Shown: positions 14,801-18,557 of the stretch, in pieces
Position numbering within the stretch: position 1 is the stretch's first letter
How the letters are laid out: each line of letters opens with the position of its first letter
From: Flavobacteriaceae bacterium
GTDB lineage: Bacteria > Bacteroidota > Bacteroidia > Flavobacteriales > Flavobacteriaceae
NCBI GenBank assembly: GCA_021151665.1
Contig: JAGKWW010000074.1
Location: forward strand, 1-18,557
Direction of reading: 5' to 3'
Length of the DNA: 18,557 nucleotides
Made by a program: the position numbers and the translations under genes
The notes under the pieces: generated by a model
The model's database searches: none
Told to the model about the DNA's origin: nothing
The model's input: the letters and a program-made list of their open reading frames with translations, nothing else

Positions 14801-15495
14801 TGGCCAACGCGATGTACCTGGCGGGCTTTGACGTGAAGGACGTACACATGACCGACCTGATCTCGGGCCGCGAAACGCTCGAGGATATACAATTCATTGG
14901 TGCCGTGGGCGGATTCTCGAACAGTGATGTACTGGGTTCGGCCAAAGGCTGGGCAGGCGCCTTCCTTTATAACGAAAAGGCACGCACCGCGCTGGAGAAC
15001 TTCTTTAAGCGCGAAGACACACTATCTGTGGGCATTTGCAACGGATGCCAGCTGTTTATAGAGCTCGGCCTGATAAACCCCGACCATGAAGTTAAGCCTC
15101 GTATGCTCCACAACCAGAGTGGCAAGCACGAGAGCGGCTTTACGTCAGTGACAATACAAGAGAACAATTCCGTGATGCTGTCAACCCTCGCAGGCAGTAA
15201 GCTCGGCGTTTGGATATCGCATGGTGAAGGGCGTTTTGACCTTCCCTACACCGAAGACAAATATCACATTGTCGCCAAATACGCCTACAACGGGTACCCT
15301 GCCAACCCGAACGGTTCGCATTTTGACATCGCCATGATGGTCAGCGACGATGGCCGCCACCTTGTGATGATGCCGCACATTGAGCGCTCTATATTCCAGT
15401 GGAACTGGGCCTACTACCCCGAAGGCCGCACCGATAAGGTGTCGCCATGGCATGAGGCTTTCGTGAATGCACGGAAGTGGATTGAGGGGAGATAG
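11809..15495 (+). CDS. purL: Phosphoribosylformylglycinamidine synthase, single-chain PurL
   Basis: This 1228-residue enzyme catalyses the ATP- and glutamine-dependent amidation of FGAR to FGAM, the fourth step of purine synthesis. Its length and order of parts match the large single-chain form: an N-terminal PurS-like domain with conserved VGPRAAMVTPWSTNAVEIT (about 49-67), a linker with GFSQVNSEHCRHKIFNGT (about 158-175), two AIRS-type ATP-binding halves (KAETHNFPT... and NVGVMALDYNG...), and a C-terminal class I glutaminase. In the glutaminase, GICNGCQ gives the nucleophile Cys1077, and PHIERS gives His1190 and Glu1192. All key blocks are intact. One oddity is residues about 349-361 (ESPSNSPEGGEQK), which look like an in-frame repeat insertion in a loop. 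Another is a terminator-like hairpin near codons 40-48. The gene is monocistronic with its own promoter and terminator. Confidence 0.97.
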   Translation: MIHFFGNQSNTVFAVQSQGELSAEDTSKLNWLFGNAHKIEKSALADFFVGPRAAMVTPWSTNAVEITQNMGIQGIIRIEQFEKVEEATTAFDPMLSQKFKGLGQDIFKIDIKPEPVLEVTDIAAYNDSEGLALSADEVDYLRQLSQKLGRHLTDSEVFGFSQVNSEHCRHKIFNGTFVIDGEEKPSSLFKLIKKTSQENPNDIVSAYKDNVAFIKGPRVQQFAPKSADKPDFYEVKEFDSVISVKAETHNFPTTVEPFNGAATGSGGEIRDRLAGGQGSLPLAGTAVYMTSYSRLEENRPWENGMAARQWLYQTPMDILIKASNGASDFGNKFGQPLITGSVLTFEHEESPSNSPEGGEQKRKLGFDKVIMLAGGIGYGKASQAAKNKPQAGDKIVVLGGENYRIGMGGAAVSSADTGEFSSGIELNAIQRSNPEMQKRAANAVRGMVESDNNTIVSIHDHGAGGHLNCLSELVEETGGKIDLDKLPVGDPTLSAKEIIGNESQERMGLVISEKDIDTLKRIAERERAPLYEVGEVTGDHRFTFKSKTTGEKPMDFALEDMFGSSPKTIMTDTTAPANYTDLDYSQEKIYDYLDQVLQLEAVACKDWLTNKVDRCVTGRVAKQQCAGPLQLPLNNVGVMALDYNGKEGVATTIGHSPVSALVDPVAGSRNSIGEALSNIVFAPLKDGLKSVSLSANWMWACKNPGEDARLYEAVQGCSDFAIELGINIPTGKDSLSMKQKYPDDDVIAPGTVIISAAGNCNDITKVVEPVLKRNGGNIYYINLSNDSFKLGGSSFAQVLNKVGKEVPTITDAAQFKTAFNTLQQLIKDGKTAAGHDIGSGGLITTLLEMSFAEVNLGAEYDLSALGEEDTVKLLFAENIAVVIQANAEVEEIFTSAGINYTMIGQPKEGKTVSIKNGNTDLSFDIEKTRDTWYRTSYLLDQKQSGKQKATERFDNYKHQPLVFDFPKHFTGAILTPAGIARPKAAIIREKGSNSEREMANAMYLAGFDVKDVHMTDLISGRETLEDIQFIGAVGGFSNSDVLGSAKGWAGAFLYNEKARTALENFFKREDTLSVGICNGCQLFIELGLINPDHEVKPRMLHNQSGKHESGFTSVTIQENNSVMLSTLAGSKLGVWISHGEGRFDLPYTEDKYHIVAKYAYNGYPANPNGSHFDIAMMVSDDGRHLVMMPHIERSIFQWNWAYYPEGRTDKVSPWHEAFVNARKWIEGR
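11927..11952 (+). other. Terminator-like hairpin inside the purL coding sequence
   Basis: AAAAATCCGC (11927-11936), loop CCTC, GCGGATTTTT (11941-11950), then TT: a perfect 10-bp stem ending in a run of seven T, about 120 bases into the gene. The encoded residues (KSALADFF) belong to a conserved region, so the structure may be a by-product of codon choice. It has the form of a Rho-independent terminator. Confidence 0.6.
12854..12883 (+). repeat. Intergenic-type palindromic repeat inserted in frame in purL
   Basis: TCCCCCTCCAACTCCCCCGA followed by AGGAGGAG: C-rich then G-rich, with a CTCC...GGAG stem. It encodes SPSNSPEGGE (residues 350-359). It resembles the CCTCCC/GGGAGG repeat at 11452-11470 and the CCCCC/GGGGG-type repeats common between genes in this group. 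It sits between FEHEE and RKLGFDKV, which are conserved and, as I recall, much closer together in related PurL proteins. Confidence 0.65.
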
Positions 15496-15563
15496 ATTTT
15501 TAGATTGTTAGAGTTTTAGACTGTTAGAATTTAGACAAAAATATAATAGATGATAGATAATAG
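15496..15563 (+). repeat. A/T-rich short tandem repeat after purL
   Basis: Degenerate TTTTAGATTGTTAGA units followed by TAGATGATAGATAATAGA. Non-coding, and placed between the purL stop and its terminator. Confidence 0.55.
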
Positions 15564-15594
15564 ACGCCCTCAGGAATGGGGGCGTTTTTATTTT
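15564..15594 (+). terminator. Rho-independent terminator of purL
   Basis: Stem ACGCCC (15564-15569) and GGGCGT (15580-15585) with a 10-base loop, followed by TTTTATTTT. Confidence 0.75.
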
Positions 15595-15604
15595 AGTAAA
15601 TTCA

Positions 15605-15616
15605 TTACTTTAGTAA
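15605..15616. promoter_or_regulatory. Candidate operator/promoter of the DUF262-HEPN cassette
   Basis: TTACT-TT-AGTAA is a perfect inverted repeat ending 14 bases before the ATG. The overlapping TTTAGTAAA also occurs at 15592-15600, so the 9-mer is repeated directly at a 17-base period. TACTTTAG (15606-15613) is one base away from a -7 element, so the palindrome would overlap the promoter. Inferred only. Confidence 0.4.
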
Positions 15617-15630
15617 AATATTAAGATACC

Positions 15631-16683
15631 ATGACAATTCAAGAACAACTTGACAGAAACAGAAGAACAGTTTCGTTTGACAATTATGACATCACTGTTA
15701 GGCAACTCTTTGATATGATTGTCGAACGACAAATTGAATTACAACCAGAATATCAACGCCATTTTGTATGGGATGACATCCGACAGTCCCAATTGATAGA
15801 GTCTATCTTCTTAGGCATTCCAGTTCCTAACTTATTCATGGCGACAAATTACGATGCGACATGGGAAGTAATCGATGGACTGCAGCGGCTAACTACAGTT
15901 GTCAATTTTGTAGGTACTGAAGATATAATATTGCAAAATAATCGAAATGGAAAAAAATTGATTTTGTCTGGACTTGAGAAGTTAAGCAGTTTAAATGGAT
16001 TAAGATTTGAGGATATCCCAACATCTGTTCAATTTATGTTTATGACCCGTCCTATCCGTGTAACAGTTCTTAATGATAAAAGTGATTTTGGAGTTAGATA
16101 TGATTTATTTGAACGTTTAAACACCGGAGGCGTAATTCTCCACCCACAAGAGATTCGGAACTGTGTATATATAGGAGAATTTAAAGATTTTCTGTCAGAA
16201 TGTAGTCAGAATACAGATTTTTTAAATTCCGTTAAAATGACGGAAAAATCTGAAAGAACAGGTAATAGAGAGGAACTCGTACTCAAATTTTTCGCCTATT
16301 TCGAGAACCGAGATGCTTTTAGTCATAGTGTAAAAGGTTTTCTGAATGACTATATGGAGTATAAGACAAAACAATTTTACAATAAATCGGAGTTAAGAGA
16401 TATATACAATAACACTTTCAGGATAATCAGAAATTTACTTCCAAATGGGATTATCCGAGGTAATCGGACTAATATAACTCCTCTGATTTTATTCGAAGCA
16501 ATTTCGATAGGAGTTGCAGACATTATTGTCCAAAATCGACAGAGCGAGATTACTACGGAAAAACTTCAAGATTTATTAAACGATCCTATTCTTACCAAAT
16601 TAACAACAGGGGCTACTAACTCAAGATCAAAATTATTGGATCGAATCGATTATGTAACCAATTTTATTATAAATGCCCTATAG
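15631..16683 (+). CDS. DUF262-domain protein (GmrS/ParB-like), first gene of a two-gene cassette
   Basis: A 350-residue cytoplasmic protein with the DUF262 signature motifs in order: LQPEYQRHFVW (37-47), WEVIDGLQRLTT (78-89, the DGxQR nucleotide-binding/hydrolysis motif, here with Leu) and LFERLNTGG (159-167). In GmrSD-type modification-dependent restriction enzymes this domain is the NTP-using, DNA-sensing part and is joined to an HNH nuclease (DUF1524). Here no HNH domain follows; the C-terminal half (about 180-350) is helical and of unknown role. The nuclease function may instead be supplied by the next gene, whose ATG lies inside the end of this one (11-base overlap). Sequence is far more AT-rich than purL upstream, which suggests transfer. 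It is preceded by the purL terminator and a palindrome, so it has its own promoter. Confidence 0.9.
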   Translation: MTIQEQLDRNRRTVSFDNYDITVRQLFDMIVERQIELQPEYQRHFVWDDIRQSQLIESIFLGIPVPNLFMATNYDATWEVIDGLQRLTTVVNFVGTEDIILQNNRNGKKLILSGLEKLSSLNGLRFEDIPTSVQFMFMTRPIRVTVLNDKSDFGVRYDLFERLNTGGVILHPQEIRNCVYIGEFKDFLSECSQNTDFLNSVKMTEKSERTGNREELVLKFFAYFENRDAFSHSVKGFLNDYMEYKTKQFYNKSELRDIYNNTFRIIRNLLPNGIIRGNRTNITPLILFEAISIGVADIIVQNRQSEITTEKLQDLLNDPILTKLTTGATNSRSKLLDRIDYVTNFIINAL

Positions 16684-17362
16684 CATTGTTAAATCACAGA
16701 CGACAGCACGGTTTGGAGAGGTCAATCACTTGCTGAATACTATTAAAAATATTGAAGATCAGGTGGTGCCTCCATCGGTACACCCGTTAGAGTATAAAAT
16801 ACTAAAAGGCCTTTTCTATGTGCATTTATATGCTTGTATTGAATTTACTGTGACCTCGCTAGTGTTAAATACTTTATCTCTTATAAAAGGTAAAAATGTG
16901 ATTTATCAACACATTGAAACTGTGTTTAACACGGTTGCCTTGTCAAGCAATCTACAGTCAATCAGGGATTGTAATAGTAAATTCTTTTTAGACAAGTCAT
17001 CAGATTTATTTTTGAAATTAAATAGCGCCGAAATTTTAGCCTTCGATGAAACTTTTATCCAAAAGTATATGCAGAATATTTGGGGTAAAACCTTTAACCA
17101 ACTTACAAAAACGTTGGGGTTAAGTACGTTTGCCATATCTCCACAAGCTATCACCGTCTTTGATGAAATAGTTGATAATCGAAATAAAGTTGCACACGGC
17201 AGGGAATCAGTCGAAGCAGTAGGTTCCTCTCCAAAATACAAAGATTTGAAAGCGAAGTACGATCTAATCTATGAAGTATTAAACCTGTACATTGAACATT
17301 TCGAAAAATATTACAATCAAAAACAATTCATATTATCGAACCATAGAGCAGAATATTTATAA
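16673..17362 (+). CDS. HEPN-domain protein, probable MAE_28990/RiboL-PSP-type RNase, partner of the DUF262 protein
   Basis: A 229-residue mostly helical cytoplasmic protein. Near the C-terminus IVDNRNKVAHGRE carries Arg170-Asn-x3-His175, the R-N-x3-H (Rx4-6H) active-site motif of HEPN ribonucleases. The earlier helix FYVHLYACIEFTVTSLVLNT (48-67) is the counterpart of the LYAHWE-type helix in the MAE_28990/MAE_18760 and RiboL-PSP HEPN families. Both catalytic residues are present, so RNase activity is plausible. The ATG at 16673 overlaps the DUF262 gene by 11 bases in the +1 frame, implying coupled translation and matched amounts of the two proteins. HEPN proteins are widespread in toxin-antitoxin and abortive-infection systems, and DUF262/HEPN neighbours have been described in comparative genomics. 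Which partner senses and which executes cannot be read from the sequence. AT-rich like its partner. Confidence 0.85.
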   Translation: MPYSIVKSQTTARFGEVNHLLNTIKNIEDQVVPPSVHPLEYKILKGLFYVHLYACIEFTVTSLVLNTLSLIKGKNVIYQHIETVFNTVALSSNLQSIRDCNSKFFLDKSSDLFLKLNSAEILAFDETFIQKYMQNIWGKTFNQLTKTLGLSTFAISPQAITVFDEIVDNRNKVAHGRESVEAVGSSPKYKDLKAKYDLIYEVLNLYIEHFEKYYNQKQFILSNHRAEYL

Positions 17363-17437
17363 AAAGGCTTAACCCTATTGTAATGGAGGATTACTCTGCC
17401 CAACGATTAAATCTGAGAAAAAATCGAACACGTATTA

Positions 17438-17584
17438 ATGCTTAAAGATAGTTCGATAATACTATTTCTGATTAAGGCCACAGCTGCTAACCTTAAGACC
17501 ATTAAGGGAATTGAAATATGGGGCAACTTTATTTTCAAATTCGACCGCCACGGTAATCTTACCTCTAAATATCTGGACGACTAA
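17438..17584 (+). CDS. Small ORF, possible remnant of an accessory gene
   Basis: An ATG-started 48-codon frame (MLKDSSIILFLIKATAANLK then TIKGIEIWGNFIFKFDRHGN and LTSKYLDD). The C-terminal part, with IWGNFIFKFDRHGNL, has the look of the end of a globular beta-rich protein, so this may be the tail of a decayed gene carried with the cassette. It has no visible promoter. The remainder of 17363-17627 holds only a hairpin and AT-rich spacer. Confidence 0.3.
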   Translation: MLKDSSIILFLIKATAANLKTIKGIEIWGNFIFKFDRHGNLTSKYLDD

Positions 17585-17591
17585 AATATAA

Positions 17592-17613
17592 AAGGCCCTA
17601 AAGCCAATGCCTT
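17592..17613. terminator. Hairpin between the HEPN cassette and tRNA-Leu
   Basis: AAGGC (17592-17596) and GCCTT (17609-17613) with a 12-base loop. T-rich sequence lies on both outer sides (TTATATTTT on the minus strand, CCTTTTTTT after four A on the plus strand), so it could end tRNA-Leu transcription and the cassette alike. The short stem makes this modest. Confidence 0.45.
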
Positions 17614-17627
17614 AAAACCTTTTTTTG

Positions 17628-17710
17628 TGCCCAAGACTGGACTCGAACCAGCACATCCGAAGGACACCGCGCCCTGAACACGGCGTGTCTACCAATTTCA
17701 CCACTTGGGC
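17628..17710 (-). tRNA. tRNA-Leu (anticodon CAG)
   Basis: On the minus strand: acceptor GCCCAAG / CTTGGGC with discriminator A, D-loop with AAATTGGTAGACACG, anticodon stem CCGTG/CGCGG around loop TTCAGGG (anticodon CAG), a long class II variable arm (GTGTCCTTCGGATGT) and a T-loop TTCGAGT. The long variable arm is as expected for tRNA-Leu. Unlike tRNA-His in this window, CCA is not encoded; the bases after the discriminator are CAA. Confidence 0.94.
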
Positions 17711-17725
17711 AGTGATTTGTGGTGT

Positions 17726-17733
17726 CAAAGATA
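17726..17733 (-). promoter_or_regulatory. -7 promoter element of tRNA-Leu
   Basis: TATCTTTG on the minus strand matches TAnnTTTG exactly, 15 bases before the tRNA 5' end. No clear TTTG is visible at -33. Confidence 0.6.
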
Positions 17734-17782
17734 TAAAAGCTTTTCGTTTTCGTACCTTTACTGTCCCATTTTTCATAACCCT

Positions 17783-18313
17783 ATGAAGACCATCACCGAA
17801 ACATCGCGGCTTTACCTGAGGGAACTAACGCCTGATGATGCGCAAACCTTTTATGCCCTCAATGCCGACCCCGAAGTGATACGCTACACCGGCGATGCTG
17901 CTTTTGATTCGGTAATGGCAGCGAAAGAATTTCTTACCTCATACATTGCTGTGTATGCGCAATTCAAACGGGGACGCTGGACCGTGATCCGGAGAAGCGA
18001 TGGTGAATTCCTGGGATGGTGCGGATTAAAATACCACCCTGAAGAAAACATTACCGACCTCGGCTTCCGGTTCTTCCGGCAATTCTGGAACCACGGCTAT
18101 GCTACAGAGGCAGCAGCGGCGTGCCTGTATTATGGCTTCAATAAACTTGGGCTCACAGAAATACACGGCCACGCTATGGTCGCCAATACGGCTTCTGTCC
18201 GCGTACTGGAAAAGCTGGGATTCACATTCGTCCGCAACATATCGTTCAGTGGTAGCGAGGGCGTAATGTATAGCCTCGCAAAAAACGAATTTAACGCTAC
18301 CTCGATCTGCTGA
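17783..18313 (+). CDS. GNAT-family N-acetyltransferase (RimJ/RimL-like)
   Basis: A 176-residue acetyl-CoA-dependent acyltransferase. The N-terminus ETSRLYLRELTPDDAQTFYA is typical of the Acetyltransf_3 (RimJ/RimL) branch. Motif A for acetyl-CoA binding is FRQFWNHGYATEAAAACLYYGF (about 94-115 region), where the usual Q/RxxGxA is represented by WNHGYA. ANTASVRVLEKLGF (about 134-147) is the conserved motif B segment. Substrate cannot be told; relatives acetylate ribosomal proteins, small amines or antibiotics. The open frame extends 26 codons upstream into the tRNA-Leu promoter, so ATG 17783 was chosen from the conserved N-terminus. Its stop overlaps the ATG of a small membrane protein by one base. 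Confidence 0.9.
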   Translation: MKTITETSRLYLRELTPDDAQTFYALNADPEVIRYTGDAAFDSVMAAKEFLTSYIAVYAQFKRGRWTVIRRSDGEFLGWCGLKYHPEENITDLGFRFFRQFWNHGYATEAAAACLYYGFNKLGLTEIHGHAMVANTASVRVLEKLGFTFVRNISFSGSEGVMYSLAKNEFNATSIC

Positions 18314-18498
18314 TGCCACGCAAACTACTCCTCATCCTCATCATAATAGTCATGGCTACGCTTTTGCTCTCGGTCCTCAAAAGCCGAAAAAGGCTTTGGC
18401 GCAACGATAGCCGCCTGCACATTCGGATGCTTACGCTGCGCGGTGTCCTGGTGATCTTTGCAATAATTATCTTCCTGATCTTTTCGCTACTTCGGTAG
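18313..18498 (+). CDS. Small two-helix membrane protein
   Basis: A 61-residue product with two hydrophobic helices (LLLILIIIVMATLLLSVL, about 5-22, and VLVIFAIIIFLIFSLL, about 45-60) joined by a short loop rich in Arg and Lys (KSRKRLWRNDSRLHIR), which predicts a hairpin with a cytoplasmic loop. No family is recognised. The ATG shares one base with the TGA of the acetyltransferase gene (TGATG), suggesting coupled translation. Nothing further is seen in the last 59 bases of the window. Confidence 0.6.
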   Translation: MPRKLLLILIIIVMATLLLSVLKSRKRLWRNDSRLHIRMLTLRGVLVIFAIIIFLIFSLLR

Positions 18499-18557
18499 GT
18501 CCAAATATTGACAGGCAATATTTTACATCCATTCTTCTTTAACAAAATCTCTTTCAG

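Noticed and set aside
11887..15453. Several minus-strand frames of 65-230 codons opposite purL
   Set aside because: They are shadows of the strongly conserved purL frame and show no protein-family signature.
17628..17710. tRNA-Leu as attachment site of an integrated element
   Set aside because: I looked for a copy of the tRNA 3' end on the far side of the AT-rich cassette (around 15595) and found none, and there is no integrase in the window.

Overview
The window looks like a chromosomal segment of a member of the Bacteroidota, most probably a Flavobacterium-like Flavobacteriaceae. Four lines of evidence support this. Several genes have promoters of the Bacteroidota type (TTTG or TTG, a 17-20 base gap, then TAnnTTTG), best seen before bshB1, purL, marR and both tRNA genes. 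Start codons lack Shine-Dalgarno sequences. The window encodes bacillithiol synthesis (BshB1) and a single-chain PurL of about 1230 residues. Almost every gap between genes is packed with interspersed repeat families of the kind seen in flavobacterial genomes.

Layout. 1-2100: an exported probable outer-membrane protein, then tRNA-His and bshB1 on the minus strand. 2100-4360: an accessory patch with an AT-rich orphan gene and a divergent YCII-like/HxlR regulator pair, bracketed by copies of a roughly 115-130 bp palindromic-ended (MITE/REP-like) element. 4363-5870: a two-gene menaquinone operon on the minus strand, a MenI-type hotdog thioesterase followed by isochorismate synthase. 5871-6710: 840 bases without a gene, made of repeats. 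6711-9015: two lipoproteins (a beta-helix candidate and a DUF1579 protein), closed by a terminator. 9071-11028: a small secreted protein diverging from a MarR regulator, then a broken S41 peptidase that has lost its middle. 11029-11808: another 780-base repeat mosaic ending in the purL promoter. 11809-15495: purL. 15595-17363: an AT-rich two-gene cassette, a DUF262 (GmrS/ParB-like) protein overlapping a HEPN-domain protein. 17363-18557: a small ORF remnant, tRNA-Leu(CAG), a GNAT acetyltransferase and a tiny two-helix membrane protein overlapping its stop codon.

How the genes work together. The housekeeping genes (bshB1, menI-menF, purL, two tRNAs) have no shared pathway. The most interesting functional unit is the DUF262-HEPN pair. 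Its overlapping reading frames, AT-rich composition, intact HEPN RNase motif (R-N-x3-H) and intact DUF262 motifs suggest a compact defence or toxin-antitoxin-like module; this is inference and no activity can be read from the sequence. The second notable theme is repeat invasion. Repeat families fill the intergenic space, bracket accessory genes, touch the end of marR, and one has apparently inserted in frame within purL, adding about 13 residues to an essential enzyme. No transposase, integrase or CRISPR array was found.
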